This document shows positions 1 through 11,280 of a stretch of 64,000 nt of DNA, piece by piece. The notes beneath the pieces are model-generated. The model was not told the DNA's origin. It saw only the letters and a program-made list of their open reading frames with translations, and did no database searches. This DNA is from Undaria pinnatifida (taxonomy: Eukaryota; Sar; Phaeophyceae; Laminariales; Alariaceae): assembly GCA_012845835.1 (NCBI GenBank), contig JABAKD010000029.1, positions 5,172,000 through 5,235,999 of the forward strand. The letters are read 5' to 3'. The position numbers were made by a program, and so were the translations under genes. Each line of letters begins with the position of its first letter. Position 1 is the stretch's first letter.

Positions 1-790
1 ATTTCCCCTAAAACCAAGACGTGACGCGCAATAACCGATTGTGCCCCAAGTGTATCATATACTTTGTTTTTTTTTTCCTCGCTTCCTCTTGCTCTAACGC
101 CCCCCCTAATATCTATTCGGCCATAGAGTAATAAACACTTCCACGCCCTGGATATCGCCTCGTAATCTTTTTAGAGCCGGCCATGCCGCTGCTGCAATGC
201 TCACCCACCCCCGCCTCCAACGCCCCCTGCTTTCTCACCACCCGCACCATCGCCTAGACCTAGCACCATGCGTGTAGCAAACCCCTACATCTATGCGACC
301 TAAAGCCCCCCCCCCGCCCCTCGCCCCCCCCGCCACATTCCCCCCCCCTCCCCCACATGAAGAATGTATCGTTTCCACGCACAAATTGACCTGCCCCACC
401 TGTCCCCTCCCCCCCCGCCCACCCCTCCCGCCCCCCTTTTGATCAACATCAGGACGCCACGTCCTTAAAAACTCCGCCCTCGCCCCTCACCGGATATCCG
501 ACTTACAGGATTCCATCGACAAACTGATGCATTACCTTCCACAGCTGTCAGAATATGTCCCCCTCAGAAACGGGTTTTATAGTGTCCGCGCACAGACTGC
601 CTAACATCACCCTGTTGACTCTGATAGCTACACTGTAGTTGCAAGGGGAGTTGTCGACCTATATCCGTGATGAGGACACACAACCCGTAATACGCGCGAT
701 CGGAGTATCACACACAGCTTTCAAAGATGAGTTTCGACAAAATATTTGATCTCACAGCTGGTGGAGTGTATTTTCATTTTTATATTATAA
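1..790 (+). repeat. R-family dispersed repeat, copy R1 (cut by the window edge)
   Basis: Modules with the motifs aacgcccc, cgcctagacctagcacca and gtagcaaacccctacat are separated by C-rich tracts. They are followed by the conserved right end: cctcagaaacgggttttata, an octet of a gggagt-gtcgac block, gaggacacacaac, cgcgatcggagtatcacaca, ttcgacaaaat and ctcacagctg, closing with gtgtattttcatttttat. The same blocks recur in the same order in R2, R6 and, inverted, in R3, R4 and R7. No ORF is conserved between copies, so it is read as a non-coding element. The left part is off the window. Confidence 0.8.
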
Positions 791-1380
791 CATGTAGGAG
801 ATCTAAACTAGGTGGTGGGGGATAACATGAGAAGTACTGTATGCAGCAGTGGTAGCAGTCTAGGCTTTTAACAACAGGCGAACAGCAAATTCCCACTTGT
901 GGCAAACAAAGAAAGGGTGTGTGTTGAACTCCTTACCTGATTTCCAATTTACCTTATTCCATATGGAGGAAGTCGTTCGGTGATTCGTCGCGGAATATAT
1001 GCCGGTTACGATATGGCGCCTTTTTTTGCAGTAAACCGTTTTTGTTTGTAGTACGAGTAAACCGTAAAAAATGGAGGTGTTAAAATTTCAACTTCCCCGC
1101 CGCGTTCACAGGTGAGCTCACTTTTTGTGATCTACTAATATCATTGGTGATTCGTTTCCCAAGAGTCCACCATGAATGCGCTCGAAAACACAAGAGCATG
1201 CCACGAATTGGCGTGTACAACCGAGAATTGTTTCTCCATTTTATCAGTCATAAGCTTCCATCTGTAACGTTTTCAGGGCGTGGCAAGTTTGGGTCCGCGC
1301 TCTAGTTTTTTGGACAAAAACGAAAAAAAAATACACTTCATCCGGCAAAAGAGATCGACTAAAAAGTATTTTTTGCGATC
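791..1380. other. Unassigned spacer
   Basis: No ORF with protein-like composition, no RNA gene and no repeat shared with the rest of the window was seen here. The stretch has T-rich and A-rich runs near 1020-1070 and 1315-1330. Confidence 0.4.
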
Positions 1381-1570
1381 AAGAATCAACTTTGCGAGCT
1401 GCGTGTGTTGGGGTTAGGGTAAGGGTAAGCTTATCCTTACTACACCTAAAGGCTGGGTTGCATACTACATCTAATACCAAACCTTCTAGAATAGTAAACA
1501 TTACCAAGCAGGTGATACAAAGGGATGTTAATCATGGATGGGCGTATAATCCTACATTTGAGAAAATACT
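1381..1570. repeat. Rearranged fragment of the R family with a short telomere-like tract
   Basis: Bases 1388-1408 resemble the inverted right end of the R repeat (ctttgcgagctgcgtgtg). They are followed by ggggttagggtaagggtaag, a short TTAGGG-like tract. From about 1437 comes a piece of the R left end in plus orientation (ctacacc, aggctgggttgcatacta, accttct, agtaaacattaccaagcagg). This left-end block recurs at 1970-2060 in R2 and 57545-57650 in R6, so the segment is a recombined relic. Confidence 0.55.
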
Positions 1571-1849
1571 AGTTTGAAAAGGAAGTACAGGCAGATATGT
1601 AGAAAATGCGGTAAACCACACCACCGAATATTTACGTTGGGTATTTCGTACATACCGTCTGCATGGTCGCCGCCCAGTATATGCCAAGCGAAGTATGACT
1701 AACGAAGTAACGTATTTCAGCGCGTGTACATCAAGCGTTCTTTTCAAAACACTGATGATTCGCATTTCTCACTTTCGTGCTCAAAAGCGGTGACATTGCA
1801 TGACCACAATCACCTCGCCTGTTGCAGTTGGCAGTACGTATCTCTTTCT
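1571..1849. other. Unassigned spacer
   Basis: No gene or repeat recognised. The short ORFs on both strands have no protein-like features. Confidence 0.35.
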
Positions 1850-2912
1850 TATAATTAGCGATGTCAGAGAAATAATGGTAACTATGTGATTGGACCTATC
1901 GATTGAAATATTCTATCTTTCGATCCATGTGTACAATACCAAATCAAGAAAATTGAACACATTGTTTACTACTACACCTTAAGACTGGGTTGCATACTTT
2001 ATCTGACCTCAAACCTTCTTCAATAGTAAACATTACCAGGCAGGTGATATACACGGATGCCTTCTTACAACCGTCAGACTTGTCCCCTTTAAGGAGTTAT
2101 AGTTCCCGCACACATATTGAAATATCCTCCACCCCCCCTCGGATCCCTCTTGTTTAAACGCCCCACCTAAAATCAAAATCTAGCAGAGTACTAAACACTA
2201 CCAGCCAGCTGATATCATCTTTTACTATCCTTATAGCAATCCATGCCGTAGCTCTAACTCATTTGCGTCCTCCTCCCCTCCCCCCCCCCCCCCCCCTCCG
2301 CCCTGCCCCCAACTCTTATTTGTTTTTTTCCCTCGCCCAGTTTGTTCAAACGCCCCACTTACAATCGAAATCGGCCAGGGCAATAAGCGCTTCAATGCAA
2401 TTTGTATCACGTCATCATCTTTCTAGCCATCAATGACGTATATTTCATTAATCCCCCCCCCCCTTTCTTTAACGTCCCCTCCTTTCCCACACCCCGCAGG
2501 ATCGCGTAGACTTATAATCACGCGTATAGCAAGCCGCTACATATATAACCCCTCCCTCCCGCCCCCCGCCCCCACCCCCCACCTCCCCTAACCCCCCCAA
2601 CCTATCCCAACCCCACCCCCTCGAACACTCCGCCCTCTCTCTACTCACTGATTGTACGACTTACCCCAGGATATACATGATGAACTGATGCCTTATTTCC
2701 AAAACCGTCACATTATCCCCTCAAAATAATGTATAGTTTCCCTGATAGCTACACTGTAGTTGTAAGGGGAGTCGCCGACCTATATCCTTAATGAGGACAC
2801 ACAACTCGTAATACGCGCGATCGGAGTATCACACACAGCTTGCAAAGATGAAAATATGAGTTTCGACAAAATCCTCGATCTCACAGCTGAAGTGCATTTT
2901 CATACTTTATAG
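1850..2912 (+). repeat. R-family dispersed repeat, copy R2 (both ends present)
   Basis: The left end (ataattagcgatgtcagaga, then aatggtaactatg and cctatcgat) matches the left end of R6 near 57421. The body has at least two modules with gtttaaacgcccc or gttcaaacgcccc and gatatcat, each followed by a C tract at about 2278-2296, 2454-2463 and 2537-2600. The right end (gaggacacacaactcgtaat, cgcgatcggagtatcacaca, ttcgacaaaatc, ctcacagctg) matches the other copies. Length is about 1.06 kb. No terminal inverted repeat was obvious. Confidence 0.8.
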
Positions 2913-5155
2913 TTTTACTACAGCAGTTTGTCAGATTTCCACGATGTCTTGTCTATCTTGTCAAAAGGAGTGTACAAACTGCCAACCGTTAGCGAATCGC
3001 CTCTGGAAGTTTGTATATCAACTAAACGTGTGGTTACCCTTGTCTATGGTTTCGTTGCTTTTGAGCTTTGGTGGAGTTCGAGCTCTATCACCTCTGAATC
3101 TGGGAGGTGATGTGGATACCATGTTCCCGCACCGAAACGCCTAGGGAAAATGTCGAAACCCCTTCGACCCTCCAGAAAATGTTTCTGGAAGGGTCGCTTG
3201 GGGAACACGGGAATGTTTAGAACACGCCACGAAACCTTCCCCTCCACGTTCCGCTGACGGATCCTCCGGGGCGGATACACCGCTTAGCGGATTCCCCGCA
3301 GCCGGACATTGGGAGGCCCCGCTGGATTGTTCCTTTCACCCGAGAGCTGAGGGAGCACTGGCAACTGTTCGCCCACCGCTTTCTCTTCTCACTTCCTTGC
3401 ACTGGTGATTCTTGCATCTCTGGGACTTCTTCCCATCCTCTCCTGTTTCTCCCTCTGTCAACGGCCTGCTGTATCAGCCCGTGTTGTCACACACTCCACC
3501 GTCGTAGTTCAACAGTGAGCACACGTCGCTTACGCAGAGAAAAATGGGATCACGACCAACCGACTGTTTCGGCTACGAATATTATTCCCCCGTGAAATAA
3601 TGTCGGACAGAGCGGATGGCAGCAGGAGGAGGCTGGGAAGTAGAGGCCAGGACCAGCCGAGTGTTGGAGCGAGCGCCACAGAGCACGACTTTCATTTCTC
3701 CGCGCGGTAACCGAGGCTAACAGGGACATGAAGCGGGGAAAGCTTGGAAGATAGCACCGAGCGCGGCGGGGGTGGCAGGCATTCCAAGAGCAGCACGCAC
3801 GCGAGTCTCCACCAGGTAAAACAATTTGTTTTGGGCGGCGTAGAACCATGGGTAGGGTTCAAGGATATATAACTCCTTATTAGCGATAGCTGCCCTAAGG
3901 TACATAACGGTAGGGCCAATTATGCATTTTCTTTTTCCTGTGGCCTTTTTTCGGATGGCCAGTGCCCTAATAAACAAACTTTGACCCCAAACTATGGTCA
4001 CTTTTCCCAAATATGCCACAGGTTTGGCAACCAGGCGCCATGTTTTGCTTATTGTCATCCGTTACGAATGCGGACAGGAGCGAAATTTGCAGCAGCAGGT
4101 TACGACAAATTTCCACCTCCAAAGTCAACCGATATTGGTGTGTTTACGTATCAGGCCACGCTCGCGACTACCAACGCCGTTTGAGATTCTTACCCCAGCT
4201 GTGAACTCACCGAACGCCTAAACATGAGGTGCCTATGCCACACTTTGCTTGTTTTGCAACCATAGTGCCCCGCATTTCCCCTGTTTTGTCACCCCTTGGC
4301 CCAAATTTTAACTCGTGTCTTTGCCTATGGCCCCTTGAGCCAATTATGTCAATAACCATGCCCACATAATGGGATGAGGCCCTAATTCACGGAGCTGCTG
4401 TGGCCAAAATCGTGTCTAGTTTCATGTCCGCGTTCGCTACGCGCCCAGGACGCCATCTTATTGGCTGGGTGGACCAGTTCTAGGTCTGTTGCTATTATCG
4501 TACACATATCACATGCACATACATTTCTGACCGTATGCATCAAATAGAGGCGGGTTCAGGCGGAAACACTACCGATCTAGCTCTACTTTCTACGAGGATA
4601 AATGAGGAGTACATCAAGGCTTCGGTTCCGCTCAACCACGGCACTAACCAACGCGTTAAACACGACATCCAACCCATGGATAATCCTATCACGTACGCCA
4701 TGCATACCAAAATTGTTGCCCCCAACCAATATATCATTATACAGCACTCAAGAGCGACTGTCATTGGCTGCTCAACCCTACCCATTACCACCAAGTGCAA
4801 ACACATGTATGTGACGTACTATATAGCAACGAGAACTATTCCGCGCACGGCACACAGCATCCCCTGACCACTAACAATTCGTTTTTCGCCTGCGTCAGTT
4901 CAACGTGCACCCACCGCTATCACACTATTTCCGCTGAGTACTACCCGTACTTTCGAGCAATGCACGAGCTCATGCAAGACGTTTCCTTCAAGAAGAGCAG
5001 TAAGGCTAATCTATGTGAGTACGCGTGACACCATTATAGATGGAAACATATTTATACGTGTGTTACCGGTGTCTCTCGTTTCGCCTTGCGACGCCCCCGG
5101 GACTTGACGTTACCCGCATCGCGAAGGGGAACCTTGTAGTTACATTACAGAAACG
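2913..5155. other. Unassigned region between R2 and R3
   Basis: Short ORFs occur on both strands, for example a minus-strand frame of 113 codons at 3717-4058 and a plus frame at 4535-4867. None shows a recognisable domain, and overlapping frames compete throughout. Apart from the hairpin at 3166-3195, nothing can be assigned. Confidence 0.35.
3166..3195. repeat. Inverted repeat, hairpin-forming
   Basis: gaccctccagaaa is followed within a few bases by tttctggaagggtc. The arms pair over about 13 bp with one bulge and a tiny loop. It lies in otherwise unassigned DNA. Confidence 0.6.
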
Positions 5156-5755
5156 AAAAACAAATCCAGCTGTGAGATCAAAGGTTTTGTCCAAAACTCA
5201 TCTTTGCGAGCTGTGTGTCTTACTCCGATCGCGCATATTACGGGTTGTATGTCCTCATTAGGACATAGGGCGGCGATTCCCCTTGGAACTACAGTGTAGA
5301 TATCAGGGTCAACAGGGTGTTTTTAGTCAGTCTATGCGCCCAACTATAAAACCTGTTTTTGAGGAGGACATTATCTGACAGCTGGGGAAGTCATTGCATC
5401 AGTTAATCAAGTGTATCGTGTAAGCCGTATAACCGGTGAGGGGAGGGCGGAGCTTTTAAGGACGTGGGGGCATGGGTTTGAACAAAAGGGAGCGGGGGGA
5501 GGAGGGGGGGGGGATGCGCGGGGCAGCTCAATATGTGCGTAGAAACTATATATCCTTTGAGGGGATAAATCTGACGGTTTTACAAGGAATTCAACAGTAT
5601 AATATGTACATCCTGTGAGTCGTACAACCAGGGAGGAGAGGGTTCGAAGAGGTGGGTGGGGGGGGCGGGGGGAGGGGGGGTTAAGACAAAACTGTTTTTA
5701 ACAGCATTAGATTGCATAAAAGTAGGGGTTTGCTATACGCGTGGTGCTAGATATT
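5156..5755 (-). repeat. R-family dispersed repeat, copy R3 (truncated)
   Basis: The inverted right end starts with ccagctgtgagatcaaagg and continues through tcatctttgcgagctgtgtg, ctccgatcgcgc and gtcaacagggtg. G-rich tracts follow at 5495-5515 and 5658-5680, then gtttgctatacgcgtggtgc. The repeat stops abruptly at about 5755, where the copia remnant begins, so one element broke or was inserted into the other there. Confidence 0.8.
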
Positions 5756-7330
5756 CTGTCCATACCGCGCGGATACCCTCTTCCGTTGGAGGGTTACCGT
5801 CGTGGTGTGCTCCATGGCGATGCCGGAGTTGTCGCAGAATTCTCCGATCTCTTTGAAGGTGTAATCGCCTCGAATAGCGTTGTTGCTTGCCTGTGCTGCG
5901 GGAACTACAGCAGGCGTTAATGACGTATCAGTCGTGCTGCCCAGAGTGCGAAGAATTACGTCGTAAGGGCATACGCCCTTGTCGTCTAGGTGTTGGATGA
6001 GCGGAAGCGAAGTGTTGCTGTCGAACGTCAGGTGGAAGTTTCCCGTCTCGAGAATAGTGCTTGACGTTGATTGCATTGCTTTAAGGGAGGTGAAGGCGTT
6101 GCACCTCAGTCCAGGTATCAGCATGACCGAGATGCGCACAGGAACACGCTTGCTTGCCTGGTCGATGATGTATCCCCAGATGGTGACTGCGCTCCTCGGC
6201 TATATCATTCCTTGTCGTCGTGAGAGGTAGTATTGTGCACAGAGCATCACTTGTTCTAAGCTCCAACGTGGGATGCTGCCTTGCCCCTTGAAGATCCCTT
6301 GTTCTTCTACTCGTCGATGCTGCCAGTAGACTTGCTGTCCTTGGCGTCTTTCCTTTTCCTGCAGTTGGGGAGGTAGTTCCCTTGCTCCAATGACTGCAAG
6401 TCGATGCCGCAGTCATGGGTACGCCACGTCCAGCGATCTTGGTGTCGCTGTTGCGTGAAAGATAATCCAACTAAAGACGGTGCATCGTGCCTTGCATCAG
6501 ACCGATGTCAAAAGTCGGGTCTCGGTACATCATCATCTTCCTATTCTTGTGCTCCGAAGTAAACCCTTGTACACGGATGTCCTCAACCTTTGGTAGGAGA
6601 TGGGTTCGCCCATCGTATCTAGCTCTGTACAGGCGAGGGTTTCTTCCATCAAATAATCATCCGGATCTTGCCCTTGCTTCATCGTGGTGTTAATCAGTTC
6701 ACCCATGGTGGAACGAATGGCCTCATCCGTCACCTTGTATTTGCTGACGAGCTCGAGTGGAGCTCGTTGGCCATTTCCACTCGTCCTTGTTGTGACTTAA
6801 TGTTTTGCCACAAGACGAGCTGCTGGTTTGTACGTGAGCAGGGAGAGTATTGCATAAGGATCTTTATTAGCCCTGTCGAATCCTGCAATGGCGTCATCGG
6901 AGGCAGCCGGAGCTTCACCTGAAAGTGCAGGCTCTTGCGTTGTTGGACGGGTCCGTCCCTTGATCAAGCGCACGATATCGTGACGGGTGACCACTAGGAT
7001 TGCGGCGAGCTTCTTGTGTCAGCCACGGAACTCGCTTGGCTTACGCCCGTCGAATTGTTTAAGGCCTTTGATGACGCCGGCCATGTTTTCGCGGTTGCTG
7101 TTGTTGTTGTTGAAGTCCACCATGGCATGTGGAAGTACTGCAGGTAGCCAAGCGATCTTGAATGACACTTCAACAGTTGTAGCGCCGCTGTTGTACCAGT
7201 TTAATGCAGCAAATGTGCCGCTGTTACCAAGGACGCACAAAAAACAAATCGACAACTACGAACCAAAATATTTTCCGCCCTTCCAGAGGGGGAAGGGGTG
7301 TACGAAGACCCCATCCCCCCCCCATTACGC
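5756..7330 (-). pseudogene. Ty1/copia-type gag and start of pol, broken remnant
   Basis: Read on the minus strand in three frames, this is a recognisable copia gag. It begins near 7125 with a segment containing GLKQFDGRKPSEFR, then VTRHDIVRLIKGRTRPTT and PYAILSLLTYKPAARLV near 6990-6800. The block VTDEAIRSTMGELINTTMKQ with GQDPDDYLMEET and DTMGEPISYQRL follows near 6735-6600. A Cys-His-His-Cys zinc knuckle (CSVHNTTSHDDKEC) lies at about 6205-6246, as in copia nucleocapsid. Downstream, near 6000-5940, is a frame with DSNTSLPLIQHLDDKGVCPY, possibly the start of pol. Stops and frame changes separate these blocks, and reverse transcriptase, integrase and both LTRs are absent. It ends at the R3 junction. 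The gag identity is firm; the element is inactive. Confidence 0.8.
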
Positions 7331-8084
7331 CACATAAATTTCTATGCAAAGAACCCCTATTCTAAATGCTATATAACAAAGGGGCAGGGGGGATACTATA
7401 GAGTAGACACGCAGCCCCCTGGTCGTGCAGCAGCAGCCTGCGTACCAGCTACGCACAGCGCAGAGCAACGGAGAAGAAGGGAGAGAGCAAGAGAGAGTGG
7501 TCACAACGAGCACAGCCTTCACGGTGAAGGGACCCCTGCTATAATCCTCCTTCGACAAGACAGCTTTGCCACAAAGCGTCTGCGGAAAGCCAGCCGATGG
7601 CGAGGACTTCATCTGCTGCTGCGGGGCGAACTTCGGTGACGGTTCAGGAATGGACGAGGGCCAGGCCATTGAGAATGAGTGTTCGGCACAGCACAGAGAG
7701 GGAGTGGAGAGGCATGAGGGCTGTAGGGCGATATTGGAGGGCATCGTGCACCTCGCAGCAGCAGCAGCGGCAAGCACTGGGAAGACAAACTCTGGTTTAT
7801 ATTTTGTAAAAGTGCTCATCATCGAGAAGTGTGTGTGTCGTGCTGCCTCCTCCCCAATAACTGACAACATCAGCAGTAGCAGAAGCCTATCTATGGTAGA
7901 AGCAGCAACAGCAGCAGCATCAGAGCAGCAATACCAGAAGCCGTAGCCGCATGATCAATATCGATAAAAAATACGCGCACGAGATGCAAACCAACGAGGT
8001 TACTCCGCGTCCCTGTTGGTCCCTGAACGCCTTTCGCATGGGAGCAGAGCACTTTTGCCTATCGGAAAAATCGCCGCGAAGACC
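7331..8084. other. CAG/GCA-rich unassigned stretch
   Basis: Short CAG/GCA runs at about 7755-7775 and 7870-7930 give Ala-, Ser- or Gln-rich frames on both strands. A minus-strand frame of 181 codons (7325-7870) and a plus frame of 126 codons (7566-7946) overlap. Neither has a recognisable domain, and their length probably reflects the triplet repeats. Confidence 0.4.
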
Positions 8085-8195
8085 AGCAGCGGCCACTGGG
8101 TGTGCAAGAAGTGCAATCGCGATTTCGGACGCAATATAAAGCAACTGAGCCGGACCCACGTCAAGACTCACGAACAGACGCTTCAACACAAGTGA
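8085..8195 (+). pseudogene. C-terminal fragment with one CCHH zinc-finger-like motif
   Basis: The plus frame ending in a TGA at 8193-8195 reads HWVCKKCNRDFGRN followed by QLSRTHVKTH. This gives Cys-x2-Cys, 14 residues, His-x3-His. The spacer is two residues longer than in classical C2H2 fingers, so a BED-type finger of a transposase or chromatin protein is equally possible. The frame is open upstream to about 7980 but that part has no recognised domain. It may be the last exon or a torn piece of a gene; hAT remnants lie about 5 kb downstream. Confidence 0.45.
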
Positions 8196-8629
8196 GGACT
8201 TGTGAGGACAGCAGTTGTAGCATTCGCTAGAACAAGCAGCTTCGATAAACAATTAAAAAACGTCCGCTGTGAGTACGACCGATTGAATAGTTGAAACTCA
8301 ACTTTGCAAGTTGCGTGGTACGTTGTATCTATGTTTCATTTATGATATGGTGTTGGTGGATTATAGCTGTTGTTAATGCATTGCTTCAATTTTTATACGG
8401 GAGGTCGTTCGCGCGTGTTTACCAGTTGGGGAACTGCCACGCTGGACGTATTTTAGTCGCGCAGTGTTTGAGGCTGCAGGCCTTGTCGATGTGTGTATGT
8501 GAAAAGCAGGAGCGAATTCGTATTTCCTTTCCACGGCTGATCAATTGCTATTGCTCATGTGGCAATTTGCATGTCGACCAACGTATGTCGACAGGGGTGC
8601 TGGTGCCGCGGCGAGGTGGGGAGCGGGCG

Positions 8630-9440
8630 AAAATCTATGGAGTTTTTCAAACCGAAGAGCGCCACGGACGGCGGGAAGAAGTCGCCGGTGTTGATGGACA
8701 GTAGTAGCGGCGGGGACGCAAGCGGCGACGCTGGCGTGGTGGTGACGGGAGTTGTGAGCAGGGGTGAGGGTGGTGCGGGCACGGGCAGTGACGCCGACGT
8801 GGTTGTGACGGGAGTTATGAGCAAGAGTGAGGGTAGCGGGCGCGAGCAGTTTCGCTGACGTAGTTAGTACAGGAGTTGTGAGCGGGCTTGAGGATTGTGA
8901 GGACGCGGGCATTGATATGGATGGTGTATTCTCCGACGCTGCAGACGGGAGTGGTCCCGCCGATAGGTCGCTTGTCCACACTCCCATCTACTGCGCGGGG
9001 TTACGTCCGGCTGTCCGGGAGCCTGTTCTCCAACACTACCCATCAACTCTCCATGGTATTGGCAACCAGGGGGTGTCGTGGGAGGCTCGGATAAACCTGA
9101 ATCGTGTGTCTCTCCACGCGGTGCCAACTACCTTCCGCGGCATCTTGAGCCCAGGCTGTGCGGGAACGGAGGAACAACCAAGAGGCACGTGCGCGCCGTG
9201 TTTGGACATCAAGGGCACGAAGGCTTACAGGGTTTTGTGCCCAAGCGCGGCGCTTGCCCTGTATTGAAAATTCTGACTACATTGACCACCTTGCATTGAC
9301 GCAAGGATTTACATACCTAAACAACCCAACGTACAGTTTGACATCCCTTGCTCTTGCAATGTTGGCTTGCTTGCCAAGCCTCTTTACTATCGGAAGAATG
9401 TGCGGTAAACCATCCACAGGGGCACAGCCAAGAAACTAAC
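8630..9440 (+). pseudogene. Degenerate ORF with Cys-rich transposon-like segment
   Basis: Three consecutive plus frames follow each other. Frame one (from about 8638) starts MEFFKPKSATDGGKKSPV and runs into Gly/Val/Asp-rich repeats. Frame two (8827-9267) contains AGLRPAVREPVLQHYP and later GTCAPCLDIKGTKAYR, a Cys-x2-Cys pair. Frame three continues with ENSDYIDHLALTQGFTYL to about 9437. Long paired hydrophobic/Cys blocks of this kind, as I recall them, occur in proteins encoded by large DNA elements of stramenopiles and fungi; that attribution is inference. At least two frameshifts make it non-functional unless introns bridge them, and no clear splice sites were found. Confidence 0.4.
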
Positions 9441-10035
9441 CACCAAGCAAGGAAACGCAGAAAAGAAGAAAAAAAAACATTATAAAAGTTGTTTTTTGTT
9501 CCTCGGGGGTGGGGGGGGGGGGGTAGGTGTGCGGGATGGCCTCCCTTGTGCGCCCTCGCTGTTACTGTTGAAGTTAGATCTTGCGCCGAGGAAACTATTC
9601 GAATTTGTTCTTGATTGAACAGGCTTTTGAGTCCTCAGATCTATGGTGAATATGGTGCCCAGAATTTTCCGTGGGTAACAGCTCTATCACTCCGTCCCTT
9701 TTGAGAAATGAGAAGCACAACGCTCCTTTGGCAGATAGTGAGCAGGCGTATCGGGAGTGTTCGACTTTTATGCTGCTGTTGCTCAGTATAATTGAGGCTT
9801 ATCATCCAGAGGTGTGGATTACGCTTCACCAGAGCCCCTAACCTATCGCGATGTTGGGGTTGTGAGATGGAGTTGCTGAGTTAGAGCGTACAGCAGTTTC
9901 GCTCGATTTATCGATATATGTCCTGTAAATCTAGACGAAGGTGAGATGACACGGTCGTGGCGGTGCTCTGTGGGTATCACTTGCCGTATTATAGCAGTTA
10001 GACTACAGCAGTAGTTGCTTTACTTCTCGTACTTT
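9441..10035. other. Unassigned spacer with poly-G tract
   Basis: An A-rich run (about 9462-9478) is followed by an interrupted G run at 9504-9522. The rest shows no recognisable feature. Confidence 0.35.
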
Positions 10036-10039
10036 GGGA

Positions 10040-11280
10040 TCACATCAGAGAGACAAAAAATCGGGGGGAAAACAAAACCACAGCATTTGTCAGGAAGAAT
10101 GCCCTCAACGTAACGGTCGCCTGAAGTCGGTAGATACGTTTCTCGGACACAAGTTCGTCAGGGCCGGGAAAACCCTCGTCCAGCCATATCTTGGCCAAGT
10201 TCCACCAAGCTGCTGCATGACTCCCCAGCACCGATTCCAGCTCGCTCCCACATGTCGCCGTCCTGCTTTCCAGACCGCCTCCTTCCCCAAAACTAAATCC
10301 AGACATCATCGAACGAAGAGATTATTTCTTGTTTCTCTCCGCGCACATAACACAAACCTCTTTGTTGCCTCAGTCAAACCCTGAAAGCGTATGCGGGGGG
10401 CCATGGTAGTAATAGCATCGATTCCGAGACCTTGAGCTGCTGCTGCGGCTGCTGCTGTGATTCCTGCAAGCCCCGGGATGGGCTTTGCTGCTTCTACAGT
10501 TGCTGCACGACCTGCGATGGGCTTTGCTGCTGCTGCACCTTATCACACCTCGATTGTTCCCATACCAGCTTTTTCCACCACTGCAATTCGTGCACTTCTC
10601 GTCCCCAAACACATTTAACTCTTCCTCCTCCTTGTTCACTTCATGCTCCCCACCGTCCCCATTGAATTTCTCAACAACAAACCCACTTAGCACTATCCCG
10701 TCGCAGATGTGGTAATCCTAAGAGAATCTGTCTCGGCCACATCCAGTAATCCAGATGTACAGCACGTTTGCGGCATGAGTTGCTGCTTCCGGAGTCACAT
10801 GGCAAGCTAATCTAACGCTTCCTTGCAAAAGAAGGAACCCATCTGCTCGGCTGATGCTTCCAGTGAAGTGCGCCCGCTATTTACACTACTGAGAGAACTG
10901 ACGACCTTTCTCGCAACGTCCTGAGCATCAGAAAACAATATTTCGATTATTTGAGCTTGCACGACCTTCGCTTCGTACGCTAGCCGCTCCCCGACAAGCA
11001 CCAAAAAACAATATTTCGATTATTAGAGCTTGCACGACCTTCGCTTCGTACGCTAGCCGCTCCTCGACAGTCACGCTGAGCGGGGGTGCTGCAGATGCTT
11101 GCGGCAATGCGTTGTCTCTGGTTGGCGGGAATAGCTATGGGGGGGGGGCAATGGTGCTGCTCCTAGGTCTCTTTTTGTGGGCATACCAGGGGAGTTAAAC
11201 GTTTCTCTTCCCTCCTGGCTTGTCGCTCACGAGCTTCTTCGGCGTTTATCGCGGCCTCCGCAGCTACTGCCCACAATACG
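10040..11280 (-). pseudogene. Possible broken coding region, unrecognised
   Basis: On the minus strand several adjoining frames look protein-like but are broken. Near 11280-11180 there is an Ala/Glu/Arg-rich helical segment (EEARERQARREEKRL). At 11004-10807 a 65-codon frame contains ERLAYEAKVVQAQIIEILFS and SLEASAEQMGSFFCKEAL. At 10693-10370 a frame of 107 codons is acidic, then Ser/Arg/Cys-rich because of CAG-type triplets. At 10309-10040 another 89 codons follow. The middle frame is interrupted by a 73-bp tandem duplication (10932-11070). No domain is recognised; it could be exons of an unknown gene or transposon debris. Confidence 0.3.
10932..11070. repeat. 73-bp tandem duplication
   Basis: The block beginning aaaacaatatttcgattatt at 10932 is repeated from 11005 with very few changes, so the duplication is recent. 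It duplicates part of a minus-strand frame (residues ERLAYEAKVVQA...) and shifts its phase. Confidence 0.85.

Noticed and set aside
3717..4058. 113-codon minus ORF
   Set aside because: No domain, and overlapping minus frames of similar length in the same place; no evidence to prefer it.
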